This document shows positions 49,578 through 61,043 of a stretch of DNA of 64,000 bases, piece after piece (position 1 is the stretch's first letter; every line of letters starts with the position of its first letter). This DNA is from Aristolochia californica (lineage: Eukaryota; Streptophyta; Magnoliopsida; Piperales; Aristolochiaceae): contig JARWKL010000016.1 of the NCBI GenBank assembly GCA_029961685.1, forward strand, positions 19,660,157 through 19,724,156, read 5' to 3'. The notes beneath the pieces were generated by a model. It worked only from the letters and a program-made list of their open reading frames with translations, had not been told where the DNA came from and did no database searches. The position numbers were made by a program, and so were the translations under genes.

Positions 49578-51560
49578 ATGGCAGACTTTAAAACCGTTGG
49601 CTCTTTAGAAAGAGGTGAGCAAGTTATTGCTGCTGCACAGCAAATTGTAAAAGCCTTGGGGACGAGCAAGAATCCAACTGAAGACATGATAAAATTCCTT
49701 TCAAATTTTGATGCAAACTTTTCGAAGTCTAGGATGCCTGAATTTGTGGTCAAGAAAGCTGATAGAAGTCAGGTGGAAGAAAGGCTTGAAATCTTGCAAG
49801 ACAAGATCATGAGTTGGGACTCCGATCAATATATGATATGGGATTCTAGTCAAGAAGAAGCTTCTGATTACTTACAAGCTGTTGATGACGTTCGAAATTT
49901 GACGGAGAGCTTGGGGGGCTTCTCTCTAGAAGAAGACAACCATGTAGATAGTGAGCTTCTCCACCGGGCACACGGTATCCTTCAAATGGCAATGGTAAGG
50001 CTTGAAGAAGAATTCAGCCACATTCTTGTTAAGAACAATCAACTTTTGGAGCCCGAGCAACTTTCTTTCAACTCATGCGAGGAGGATTTTGTGAATGAGG
50101 ATTCCATGTCATCCTTTGAAGCTGATTCAGTTGGGTGCACTCAAGAAAGGCTTTTGAGGGACAGCAGCCATAATTTGGAAGAATATATCGTTGATCTGAT
50201 TCATCCTACCTCAATTCTGGACCTTAAGTGCATAGCAGAAGCTATGTTCTTCTCTCATTATGATCGTGAGTGCTGCCAAGCTTACAGTAGCATCCGGAAG
50301 GATGCGTTAGATGAGTGCCTCTTCATTCTTGAAGTTGAGAAGATGAGCATTGAGGAGGTCTTGAAGATGGATTGGAGTGATCTAAACCAGAAGATAAAGA
50401 AATGGAATCGAGCTATTAAAATTTTTGTTCGGGTTTATCTCAGCAGTGAAAAACACTTGTGTGACCAGATCTTCTTGGAGTTTGGGTCAGCCAGCAGGAA
50501 TTGTTTTGTTGAAACCTCAAAGGGTTCAATGCTGCAACTCATGAATTTTGCTGAAGCCATTGCAATTGGACCTCGCTCCCCAGAAAAGCTGTTCCGCGTA
50601 CTTGACATGTATGAGGGGTTAGCTGATCTTCTTCCTGATATAGATGCTTTGTTCATGGAGGAGGCTGGATATTCTGTTAGATCCGAGTGTCATGAAGTCC
50701 TCAAGAGAGTGGGTGACTCCATAAGGGGCATATTTTTGGAATTCGAAAATGCTGTTAGAACAAACACCTCATCAAACCCTTATGCGGGTGGTGGTATCCA
50801 CCCTTTGACCAAGTATGTCATGAACTACATCAGAGCTTTAATGGATTATAGTGATACCCTGAATTTGCTTCTTGAGGATAGCTCTGAGGAGGACCAAATG
50901 TCACCATTATCAAATTCAAATCAGATAACTGAAGAAGATGAACAACGGAGATCTTCTCATAGTGTCACTCGGATGGCTCGTCGTCTAGGGTCAATCACTT
51001 CCACTCTTGAATCCAACCTTGATGCCAAATCCAAGTTGTATAAGGATAGTTCTCTGCAATGCTTTTTCCTTATGAACAACATCTACTATATGGTTCAAAA
51101 GGTTAAGAATTCTGAACTTGGAACCCTTTTGGGGGATGATTGGATCCGAAAGCACAATAGGAAATTCCAGCAGCAGGCATTGAGCTATGAGAGAGCTTCA
51201 TGGAAGTTCATTCTCTCATTCTTGAAAGAAGAGGGTATTTGCAGTCCAGGATCAAGCTCAGTTTCAAAGACTGTTCTCAAGGAAAGATTCAAGAGCTTTA
51301 ATCTTGCATTTGAAGAGATTTACAAGATTCAAACAGCATGGTTGATCGCAGATCTACAGCTTCGAGAGGATTTGAGGATTTCAGTTTCTCTCAATGTTCT
51401 TCAAGCTTATCGGATGTTTCTGGGGAGGTATGCTGGTCATCTAGAATGTTCAAGGAACAGTGATAAGTATATCAAGTACAGTGCAGAAGATCTCGAGAAC
51501 TACTTACTTGATTTTTTTGAAGGTTCCCCGAGATCATTGAACAATCAACGAAGGAGGTGA
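49578..51560 (+). CDS. EXO70E2: Exocyst subunit EXO70, E clade
   Basis: Exocyst component that tethers secretory vesicles at the plasma membrane through a C-terminal basic surface that binds phosphoinositides; EXO70E2 in Arabidopsis also marks the EXPO compartment. Single exon, 660 aa, which fits the intronless B-H clades. N-terminal helices and coiled coil cover about residues 1-200 (KALGTSKNPTEDM, RLEILQDKIMSWDS, DYLQAVDDVRNL, LQMAMVRLEEEF). The Exo70 domain runs from about 220 to the end, with CLFILEVEKMSIEEVLKM, MLQLMNFAEAIA and HPLTKYVMNYIRAL. I chose Met at 49578 because MADFKTVGSLERGEQVI aligns with family N-termini; the upstream frame starting at 49437 reads through a CT-rich leader and looks non-coding. 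The clade call is moderate; E2 rather than E1 is favoured by the GR-RBP3 neighbour. Confidence 0.92.
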   Translation: MADFKTVGSLERGEQVIAAAQQIVKALGTSKNPTEDMIKFLSNFDANFSKSRMPEFVVKKADRSQVEERLEILQDKIMSWDSDQYMIWDSSQEEASDYLQAVDDVRNLTESLGGFSLEEDNHVDSELLHRAHGILQMAMVRLEEEFSHILVKNNQLLEPEQLSFNSCEEDFVNEDSMSSFEADSVGCTQERLLRDSSHNLEEYIVDLIHPTSILDLKCIAEAMFFSHYDRECCQAYSSIRKDALDECLFILEVEKMSIEEVLKMDWSDLNQKIKKWNRAIKIFVRVYLSSEKHLCDQIFLEFGSASRNCFVETSKGSMLQLMNFAEAIAIGPRSPEKLFRVLDMYEGLADLLPDIDALFMEEAGYSVRSECHEVLKRVGDSIRGIFLEFENAVRTNTSSNPYAGGGIHPLTKYVMNYIRALMDYSDTLNLLLEDSSEEDQMSPLSNSNQITEEDEQRRSSHSVTRMARRLGSITSTLESNLDAKSKLYKDSSLQCFFLMNNIYYMVQKVKNSELGTLLGDDWIRKHNRKFQQQALSYERASWKFILSFLKEEGICSPGSSSVSKTVLKERFKSFNLAFEEIYKIQTAWLIADLQLREDLRISVSLNVLQAYRMFLGRYAGHLECSRNSDKYIKYSAEDLENYLLDFFEGSPRSLNNQRRR

Positions 51561-52498
51561 AATTATACCACCCATCTCAATATTTTCCTTTGATAATTGT
51601 TCTTCTCCCACGCACTCAGAGGTTTGTCAAGGCCGGTTTTAGTTTTCAGTGCCATACTTGTGATAACAAAAATTTTTGTACTACTTTGTGCTTGCAATAA
51701 CTTATATCCATTTTTGAAATTTTTTTTGTTGATAGATCAGTTTGATTTAAGTGTATAAAGTATGTGTTGTAGCCTCATTTTTTCCTGCAATCATCATCCC
51801 CGCTTAAAATTAGTCTCTTGTCCTCTGTTCCTAAGGTACACTCAGATTGAAATATCGGTTAATCAAGTGATTTCAAATGTTTAAATAAAGCATTCAATCT
51901 GAGTTGCTGAGAATATTTCTTCCTTTCTTGCCATTAAAGACCACACCCACTTCTGAACATTTTCTTTCACTCAGTTGACAATGAGTGTAATTTCTGCTTG
52001 ACAGATTTGTTTGAGCAGCAGTTAAAGTAGGAATATTGTTTTTTCTCATAAATGTGATGCTGTAATGTGTTGCTGTGGCGGCTGAGCTAACAGGTGGGAG
52101 ATCAGACGAACTTCATCTGAGCTTTTATTGCCCCTCTTTCAGAAATGTAACTTCCTATAGTTAGAATTCTGCTCTATACTGCACAAACGGTGGTTTCAAA
52201 ATCAGTGGTCAAAGTAGTTTTTGTTCTCTCAATAGGAATTTGACATCCACGTTAAGGTAAAATTGGTATCAGATGAACAAGTAAATGGTTCTCCATCATC
52301 TCCGCCCAGCAGAACCATTTTTTTTTTAACAACGGAGTCGTACTTTATGAATCTGAGCAAAAAATGAAAGTCAAATTCCTTATCCGAGTTCCTTAAAAAT
52401 GAAAACCGAGGAAGATGAAACGACTAATAGTGCCAGTGCCACCACCCGACGAGTTCCATGGAGAGCTGCAGCGGTATCTGCGCCAACTAGATCAGGGA
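51561..52498 (+). other. EXO70E 3' UTR and spacer
   Basis: The first several hundred bases are a T-rich 3' UTR. No independent gene. An open stretch from 52399 leads into the EXO70 fragment and has no recognised homology of its own. Confidence 0.5.
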
Positions 52499-52635
52499 GA
52501 GCTGTGAGGAGGACCCAATGTGACCATTATCAAGTTCAAATCAGATCATTGAAGAAGATGAAGAATGGGATATTTTCATACTGTTACTCCAATGGCTTCT
52601 TGTCTAGAGGCAATCGTTTCTTCTCTTCTCTTAGT
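52499..52635 (+). pseudogene. Duplicated fragment of the EXO70E coding sequence
   Basis: This 130-bp stretch closely matches the EXO70E interior at 50879-51014, for example GCTGTGAGGAGGACCCAATG against GCTCTGAGGAGGACCAAATG, and GATCATTGAAGAAGATGAA against GATAACTGAAGAAGATGAA. Orientation is the same. Small indels break the reading frame. It lacks the rest of the gene, so it is either an aborted local duplication or the last trace of a decayed tandem paralog. Confidence 0.88.
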
Positions 52636-54791
52636 GTTTATACAAAAAATTATTGATTGGAGTAGGTTCAGGTGGCTATCATTCAAACCATCACCAAGAA
52701 CCAGATAGATTGGAATTTGTAACGTGTGGAACTCTGCAAAAGCAGCTGTGGAGGAAGGCGGAACTGTAAACGGAACTACTGAGAATTTTCTACTTTGGCG
52801 AGAAAAAGGATTTCTGAGGGTTTGTCTGGCCATGGTGTCGAGCTCGAAAATGGATTTGGCTGAATATTGAAATTGAAGAAAACCTTAAAATAGCTAAAAA
52901 AATTGGAAGATAAGGACAGATATCAATCAAGACTAAGAAATAAAAAAAACATTGACTAAGGTTAGGTAATGTATATAAAGATTAAAAATTAAAGATGAGC
53001 ATCTTGGTTATTTGGAAGTCACATATTTCTAATGATCCTGTTTTTTTATATACAATTCAGATTCAGCACATCTGCTCGAGTCAATTCAAGAAGCAATAAT
53101 GAAATCATTTTCAAGATTCCAATAGGAAGCAAATGGGAAGCTTCAGTCTGACCCACCCACCTCCAGCCTTGTCGGATGCTCGAAAGATAATTCGCTCTCA
53201 AAATCGTCAGAATCAGCACAGCCCCCAGCATCTGATAGGATCATTTTTTTAAGGAATGAAGTAAGAGAAAAAAAATTGGCGCAGACGTCACATATCCATC
53301 CCAAGTGATTCTCCGATTCGCAACTTCCCATCTTACCAAGCTTTGGAATCCACACACGATCCACCCTGTGCGGATACAAGAAATATATTATATTTTCTGG
53401 CCGTGCTTATCTCACGAGGGCGATCTGTTCTTTTACAGAGCAGTTTTTCACTTTTCTGCCTATCAAGTGTTTCCTGAAAGAAACGAGAGAGAAAAGGTAA
53501 TTTTTTTGAAGATGTTGCTGTTGTTGTTTTGCCACATTAATTGAAGGATGGTTCAGACAGGACTGACACGCTGGAGAAATTTATGCTGTAATCGACAGAG
53601 ACTTATCATCGTCTATGTATGTGGTGGAAACTCTTCTCTCTTGCCCGTCTGCTGAGACTAATGATTTTTTTTATATTAACCAGGTGAACACGCAGAAGAA
53701 ACCAAAAACGTTTCGATACCCAGTAAAGAAAAGGACATATCTATCACATGCTGGAGGTGGGAAGATTCCTCTGTGACTAGTAGTTTCATGTTAAAAGAAC
53801 AGTAAGGATCTTCCATCTGGGGTAGGTTCTTCTGATTCATCTCTGTTTTTATCATTCCCTGATTTATTTATTTTGCCTTTTGTTGGAGAAATCTTTCGTG
53901 GGTGAGAATCTTTTCTAGGTGTTGGGGTTGTGCCAATTGAGTCGACGCAGAACCGTGAAAGGATTTTGAGGTGGTCAGTTGTTTTTGCGAAGAGTTGTTG
54001 GAACTTTTTGAGTTTTCAGTAGTTTGTTTATTACATGATCGTTGATTTTGGAAGTCATTCGGTTATTTTTCCTGCAAACTGGGAGCATTGAAAGTGTATT
54101 GGAAATGGCCCCTGAATTCTTCCGGAAGACGTTTCTGAAATTTGTTTCATGAGTGCGATAAGGGATGTTCCAGGTGCGATTTTGTCGATTTCTCTGTATA
54201 TATTTTCTCATGGAGGTCGCTGAAATTTTTTAGTTTTGAAGAGTTAGGGATTGTAGTTCATTTATTTTGCCGGCTCGATTCATGAGATAAACAGAGTACC
54301 TGTTGCAAGCATTTTCTGATGTAGCTACTCTTCTCCTATGTCTGTAGCGTGGCTTCTGGTTCAAGGATCTCAGCTGGAGTGATGCTCTAAATATACCAGG
54401 CAAAGTCTATTTATATTCTTCATTCAAGCAGGGAGTTCTGTGGTGTGTCTGCGTTATGCTTTGAAATTAAGCATATGGATCCAGTTCTTTAGAGTATGTT
54501 TGCTGAATTCTTTCATTGATGGAGACAATAAATCTATATTGTTCTATCAGCAATAATTTTTTATGGACGAACTGTTGATGCAGAAGACTCAATTAAGGTG
54601 GAAAGAGTCTCAAGTTGCAAGAGTATCAATACATCCTGTGTACATGGCAAACTTGGTAGAAAGGGTTGGTAGTGGAGAATGTTACTAATCGTGGTGCAAA
54701 TTTCAGAATAAAGTCGATGAAGGCCTGAATTTTTGTGTCTTATATTACAAAAAGGAGGAGAAAAGGAAAAAAAGGAAGAAACAATAATCCA
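52636..54791. other. Spacer and MRS2 upstream region
   Basis: 52636-53400 holds no gene that I can support. 53400-54791 probably contains the MRS2 promoter and a 5' UTR with one or more introns, since donor- and acceptor-like signals occur and T-rich intron-like runs are present. Exact leader exons cannot be set without transcripts. Confidence 0.4.
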
Positions 54792-57109
54792 ATGGAAGAA
54801 TTGAAAGCTCCATTTTCTAGACTTCCTCGGCGAGCCACTTACCATAGTGGTGCCAAATTAGAGGCTGCCAACAGGCATCAGCTCACCTTACCAGGCATAA
54901 AAAAGAGAGGTCAAGGAAGTCGTTCATGGATACAAATTGATCAGGATGGAAATTCACAAATTGTTGCATTAGATAAGGCTTCTGTAATGAAAAAATGCAA
55001 CCTACCTGCTAGAGATCTTCGGCTCTTGGACCCATTGTTTGTGTATCCTTCAACATTATTAGGTCGTGAGAAGGCAATTGTTGTAAGTCTGGAACACATT
55101 AGGTGCATAATTATGGCAGATGAAGTCATCCTAATGAACTCCATGGATGGTATAGTTCTTCAATATGAGTCTGAACTCTGCAGGCGGCTTAAAACACGGA
55201 CTGATCAAAGTGGTAAGACTAAGAAGAACTTTCTTTTTCACTAGATTTTGACATTCTCCTAACACCATGATCACACACCTAAACTGCATGCTAGTTTGGA
55301 ACTTCAGGAAATTTAGGATGTTGTACCTGTTTTTTGCATCACAGCTCGTAAGAAACAAATAGCTAATGGCAGTTAAAATGCTGTCATGGTAACATACCTG
55401 AAAAACATTAAAATGCTGCCATGGTAACATAAAATTATGCATGTGTATGCTTACAGCTAACTGACGTATGTTCAGATGACTTGCCTTTTGAGTTCAGAGC
55501 ACTGGAACTAGCTTTGGAGCTGGCTTGTATGTCTCTCGATTCTCAGGTGCATTGAGTACCTTTTGTTGTTGGGTGTTTTTGGCTAAATTCTTCTTTTGGT
55601 GATAAGAGGTCAATTTACCTAATACAGCAGATTAGTCAAGCCTGAAGCATTTCAAGAAGTGGTCCTTTTAGTTTGTTACTTGCAAGAATTTGAACCTCAG
55701 TTTTTTGCCTATTTTGAATGCCCACAGCATCTAGGGAGCCTCCTTGGGTGGCCGCAGCATGCAATAGGCAGCCACACCATGGTTTACTTTGGAGCAAGAG
55801 CAATGGGGAAACCTCTATAGTTGATTCAATACTCATAGCATTTTCAATGGATGGTTAAATTTTGGCCCCTCCATCTGCTAGATTTAGTCACTGCCATTCA
55901 TGCCTCATGCAGGGGTTGCAAGCTTCCTTTATTTGGCCTCCTTATCTGCTGTAATTAGTAACTTGAATTCATCCTTCAAACAGAGCTGCAATCTTCTTAC
56001 ATTTGAGCCCCTTACACTTAGTATGTGACATTCTTGCTTCTAATATACATTTTTTTTTTGCCAATGGTAGCAGGTGACGGAACTAGAAATTGAGGTTTAT
56101 CCTGTTTTAGAAAAATTAGCATCCTCCATTAGCACGCTGGATCTTGAACATGTCCGCAGACTCAAAAGCAATCTTCTCTCCTTGACTCGCAGAGTTCAGA
56201 AGGTATAAATGGAGCTGTCAATTGGTTTCGTGTTAAACTTTACTGGTAGACTGGTCTTCTCTAATATAGAGGCCTCATTCAATCAATTTTGTAGGTTAGA
56301 GATGAGATAGAGCACCTCATGGATGATGACGGGGACATGGCTGAAATGTACCTCACAGAGAAAAAAGTGAGGATGGAAGCATACTCATCTTCTGATCCAT
56401 ATTGTCAAAGCTACTCTTCGGTTCCTACTGTGGTGTCAAAATCTGCACCAGTTTCGCCTGTTGGATCAATGGGTGAATCATATAAGCTTGAGAGGACATC
56501 TAGTAAGAGCTCAAGCAAACACGGAAGTTTTAGAAGCTCATCCAATAGCACTGAACACATTGAAGAGCTTGAGATGTTACTGGAGGCATATTTTGTTGTT
56601 ATCGACAACACGTTGAGCAAACTACTTTCGGTAAGACATGAAATCAAATAAAAAGTTTCGGTAAGACATGGAATTAAAAGTTTCTTGATTTATGCAAGAT
56701 AACCCATATTTTCTTTATTCATGGCACAGTTGAAAGAATTCATTGATGATACTGAAGATTTCATCAACATTAAACTGGTAACGATCTACTATTGGGTTTT
56801 ATTTTGAAACATTTCTGAACTACTTGTATAACCATTTTACTTTCATTTTAATTTCTTATGTAATTTGCTGAAGAGCAGGATAATGTTCGGAACCAGCTGA
56901 TCCAATTTGAGTTGCTGTTAACTGCTGCAACTTTCATCTGTGCAATCTTTGCAGTTGTAACAGGGATCTTTGGGATGAACTTTACACCCCCGTTTCTGGA
57001 CGAACCGGATAATTTTAATTGGGTCCTCCTTGTGAGTGGTATTTTTGGTGGAGTTCTGTACTTAGTTTTCTTGGTTTATTTCAAGTACAAGAGATTACTG
57101 CCTTTGTGA
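54792..57109 (+). CDS. MRS2-5: CorA-like magnesium transporter, MRS2-5 type, 6 exons
   Basis: Homopentameric Mg2+ channel of the CorA/MRS2/ALR1 family, placed in plant membranes such as the tonoplast or organelle envelopes. Exons 54792-55212, 55476-55546, 56074-56202, 56295-56630, 56730-56777 and 56879-57109; phases match and give 411 aa. N-terminal cytosolic part: LKKRGQ-like KKRGQGSRSWIQID, ARDLRLLDPLFVYPS, then long helices (EIEHLMDDDGDMAEMYLTEK, ELEMLLEAYFVVIDNTL). The last exon has TM1 ending in the diagnostic Gly-Met-Asn (residues 367-369) and TM2 ending YFKYKRLLPL. The short linker before DDLPFEFRALEL and the SKSAPVSPVGS segment fit MRS2-5 better than MRS2-1/10. Intron 2 has a TAGCAG acceptor and intron 4 a duplicated donor. 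Confidence 0.92.
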
Positions 57110-57179
57110 AAACATTAGCAAGGAAATTCAATTTCTACATTGACTCCATTATTTCCCAGATTCATTGTTTTTATTTTTT

Positions 57180-57660
57180 TATTTTTTTTATAAAGATGTA
57201 TTTATATTAACAAGAAACAAATTACAAAAGAGGAGGGTGCATATCCCTGCCAACAAACGATTGTAGGGTAGCTTCTTGCTTGGCAAACACGTCTGTTGCC
57301 GAATTTGCGGATCTCGGAATGTCAGACCAAATACAAGATAAAATTGAAATAATTTCTAGAATCTTTCGAAAGATGTCCCAATGGCGCTACAAGGGAGGGG
57401 ATGCACACTCACACCAACCAATGACCACCTTCGAGTCCCCTTCAATGTGAAGGGGACCGTTGTACTTGTCTCTAAAAACACGGAGCCCGTTGAAGAGGCC
57501 ATGGAGTGTAGCTGATGTAGTATCGGATATTCCTAAAGGGCCGGTATTTGAGAAAAACTGATTATGGGAAGGATCCGAAATAACACCTCCGAAGTCAGAA
57601 ATCCCAAGATTACCAAGAGAAGAGCCATCAAAGTTCAACTTGAGGTAACTGGATCCTGTC
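57180..57660 (-). mobile_element. LINE RNase H (RVT_3) 3' fragment
   Basis: On the - strand, starting near 57650, the sequence reads LNFDGSSLGNLGISDFGGVI, then DTTSATLHGLFNGLRV and IEGDSKVVIGWCE. After a stop it continues to DIPRSANSATDVFAKQ near 57270-57320 and a 3' tail ending in the T-run at 57176-57190 on +. This is the C-terminal RNase H domain of a plant LINE, 5'-truncated, inserted between the 3' ends of MRS2 and presenilin. Confidence 0.85.
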
Positions 57661-59482
57661 AGAGTACAAATGATCAGTAACTAAAGAATCACATTATCTC
57701 TTCACCATCATGTTTTGGGTCTCTTTCTTTTCCTATAGAAGAGCAAATTTCGAACATATAAGAGCTTCGTTTTCCTGAACATAGAAGATAAAATGATGAA
57801 AGGTATTTCTGCTTCATTATGAAACATGAACAGTAATCTTTGGACTGAAGCAACAAATGATGCCACCAAGAATGCTGACCTTCATACTTTTCCTGCCCTC
57901 TACCAACATTTGAAAAACAGTGTGTTGTCGTCGGCTAACAGTACTTTTATTCTTTTCCAAATCTCAATCAAAAGCAAAGAATTTCTCATTTCATCTTATT
58001 TTCCAAATAAATACAAACTATAGAAAACCACCAAGGGGACATATATAAACCCATGCACAGTATGTTGGAGCTGTCCATGAAAATGAATTTCATTCACCCT
58101 ATCAGATTTTCTACCCAAAAGAAAACTAATCAGATTTGAGGAAAGAAATAAGAATTGTTAAATGCGTTTTAATGGATCACAAACCAGATGAGTATTGTGC
58201 AAGAAGAGAGCTTACCTCAGCTTTAACATATATCCCAGCACATATTAAGAGTTTCCAGAACAGATTGCATGTACAACCAAAAAAAAAAACACCGATAAAA
58301 GAATTACCCACTCGTCAACTGACTTGGGGGAGTAGATTGATCGACTAGCTTGATTCTCTGTTAAGTTACTGAGGCACACTCCTCTCTTAGCAAGTTATGG
58401 TGATAAAGTAAAGATAGCCAAAGACAAGGTACAACAGGTGATGGTATTTTGGTGCTATCTTTGACGAGATAAAGGTATGAGTGCTTAGTCCATGTATCAT
58501 AGTCATTTCTTCTTGGCCAACACAGAAGTGGACACTGTTATTAATAGAAGTGCAACAAGCATGCAATTGGCATCTAGGTTTTTTCCTTTCTCTAAACTAG
58601 TATATGATTAACTGGATTGCATAACTGTATATTCATCCTAGTTCATCCATGATACTCTTTCATAATGCAGCTGCCTAAAGCATAATTAAGTTCACTTGGC
58701 CTAAAGCATGCAAAATTTTCCTTTTTGAAGTTGGCAGAGAATGAAAAACATGTGTGATTTTCCTACATTTTATAGGAAAAGGATAGCAGAAGACTAGGAA
58801 GAACCCGTTTTTTCTGATCTAATGAATTGTAGTTATGGCGATACTTTATTTATGTATTCCAGCCAATCATAATATACCTTTTCTAGCAGAGATGCTGACC
58901 AGATAATTAAAACAAAAAGATTGGATAATTGTATTCAACTACTTTCACTTTTCCAAATAAACAAGACAACATTATTCAAGAATAGCAGAATAACGAAACC
59001 AATTTCTACGGTGTTTTCTGGTCCTTTTGCAAAGAGATCATCCTGAAAATTAACTTTAGGAATTGATCTAAATCACAATAAAATCAGTTGCAGCAAATGG
59101 AATCAAATAATTTAGGGCACAATGAGAACAACAGATAGATATGAAGCAAAATAAACAGACAATCCAGTATGGACATGTTGAATGAAAATGCCAATCAGCA
59201 TTACCCATTCCCCAGTATGCAAAACAAATCTATTTAAACAATAAAGCAGCCCTGGAGCAACCTCCAATAACTAAAAACTTCCACTCCTGAACATCATCAA
59301 ATGCTCTGAACAATGCACAAAAATATCTGTAACAAGATAAAGTGGACATGTGGAAAGAGAAGGCTAATCAATATGGCCCGGCTTCTATAGCTAAGAAAAC
59401 TTTTATAAAATGCTCCAGGAGCAATCTTTCACAACATACATCTATTGCTACAATTTGCAAAAGAAAAATAAAAAACCTCGTT
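57661..59482. other. Spacer between convergent MRS2 and presenilin
   Basis: AT-rich and non-coding. The presenilin 3' UTR presumably occupies the right end. No genes, structured repeats or RNA genes recognised. Confidence 0.5.
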
Positions 59483-60772
59483 TTAGAACATCACCAGATG
59501 TACAGAACATTGTACAACAAATGTCTCTAATAAGATTCGGGTCAAGAAGTAAAAGACAACACCTAGTATTATAGAAACAGGAAGGGCTGGCAACGCCTTC
59601 CTACAAAATGCAAGAAGCATTAAGGTGATCCCAAGACCAGCAATAATTGCTAGATAACAAGCATAAACAGTCATAAGGTCATACATAGCTGCCCTTCCAA
59701 CTAGTACACTGTAAAATATAAAGTCACCCAGACCTAACTTTATGGCCCCTGAAGAACCTAATCCGATTCCTTCAACTTCCCTGCTTTCACCACTCAAACC
59801 CACTTGTCCTTCATTTTGAGTAAGTGATCTTCCCACGCTGTGATCTATCAATGGCTCTGCTAGCTCAGAAATGGACGAGGTACCACCAGACTCACTTGCA
59901 GGTCGAGTCACTTCCGTGCTAACTACTGTGACATGGGTCTCTTGAACATCAACAGATGGTAAGTCCTCAACAGTCAAATTTGTATTCGAGCCCGAATTAG
60001 AGGAAGCACCATCTCTTCGTTCTCTCCACACTCTCCTCTCCACTCGGCCAGCAGCCTCATGGCGTGTAACAGGCCTGGCCTCGTAGACTAATGCAGGTAT
60101 ATCTTCATCCCTTGATATTGCAAGCTCCACAAGAAGTCTCAAGGGTCCATAAGGCAACAAAACAGCAGCTAGATCATACAATGCCATAGCTACCAAAAGC
60201 ACCCAAGTAGTCCACTCAGGCAACATCGTAAACCAATAAGCCACCAAAATCCCAATCACCACCAAATACCCTTGTGTCACAATAATCGGCATTTTCGATG
60301 CAAACACAGATACGACGCCAACCACAGTGAAATTGAACAACACAATAAGAAATGTGATACAATCCACCGGAAAGCCGAAATCTTTAATCAGGACCAGCAA
60401 TATTTCACCGCCCATGAATCCCAAAACAATAAAAGCCGAGAAACCCATGTAGAATTTCAGAAACCTGATGCATTTGAAGTAGAAGAGGAGAACCAAAAGG
60501 AAAGTAACCACAGTGACAATCGCCACGAAGACCAAGGAATTTAAAAGGGCACCTGTGAAGTTGTCCCAAATTGAAGCAGATTCATCCCCAGAGTACACTA
60601 ACGTGGCAATTGTGGGAACATAATCGGACGACAAATCGGTAGAGCTATGAAGTGTGGTGACCAAAAGAACTACCAGGAACATGCAAATGGAGACGGGGGC
60701 TATGATCCTGTTGATTTCTTCCCCAAGAGAATCGAGAATCGAAACACGTCTTGCGCTTTGATCCACGGACAT
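59483..60772 (-). CDS. PSEN: Presenilin, intramembrane aspartyl protease
   Basis: Catalytic subunit of the gamma-secretase type complex in endomembranes; plant presenilins have largely unknown substrates. Single exon of 429 aa, as in Arabidopsis presenilins, which are also intronless. Multi-pass membrane protein with about nine hydrophobic helices. The catalytic aspartates are Asp200 in ALYDLAAVL and Asp350 in GLGDFIFYS; the PAL motif is at residues 395-397 (KALPALP). The large hydrophilic loop, about 235-340, is Ser/Glu-rich and holds the region where animal presenilins are cleaved on activation. All active-site elements are present. It is divergently arranged with the GR-RBP gene. Confidence 0.95.
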   Translation of the reverse strand: MSVDQSARRVSILDSLGEEINRIIAPVSICMFLVVLLVTTLHSSTDLSSDYVPTIATLVYSGDESASIWDNFTGALLNSLVFVAIVTVVTFLLVLLFYFKCIRFLKFYMGFSAFIVLGFMGGEILLVLIKDFGFPVDCITFLIVLFNFTVVGVVSVFASKMPIIVTQGYLVVIGILVAYWFTMLPEWTTWVLLVAMALYDLAAVLLPYGPLRLLVELAISRDEDIPALVYEARPVTRHEAAGRVERRVWRERRDGASSNSGSNTNLTVEDLPSVDVQETHVTVVSTEVTRPASESGGTSSISELAEPLIDHSVGRSLTQNEGQVGLSGESREVEGIGLGSSGAIKLGLGDFIFYSVLVGRAAMYDLMTVYACYLAIIAGLGITLMLLAFCRKALPALPVSIILGVVFYFLTRILLETFVVQCSVHLVMF

Positions 60773-61043
60773 TTTAGATTTCTTGGCTTTTTCTGGGGTT
60801 TAACAGAGATTCAGAAAGCTCTCCTCTAAATTCCCTTCTCTGTCGCTCCCCCGATTCCGATCATCGGATGTTCTTCAAGTCGAGCATGGCAGCCGTGGTT
60901 GTCGGAGACGAAACGAAACTGCTCAGCACCTTTTATTTAGACAGCCCGCAGCATATCCAACCAGTGGCGATCCCAGTCGCAGACCTAAGCGGGCCCCATT
61001 GAAACAAGTGGGCTCCACACAGTGATGGAAGGCTCTCTCAGAG
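60773..61043 (-). promoter_or_regulatory. Presenilin 5' leader and promoter
   Basis: Lies between the divergent presenilin and GR-RBP genes. It includes the presenilin 5' UTR and probably shared promoter sequence. No TATA box was set with confidence. Confidence 0.4.

Noticed and set aside
52399..52656. 85-codon frame containing the EXO70 fragment
   Set aside because: The EXO70-derived part is read in the wrong frame relative to the parent gene, so the open frame is accidental.
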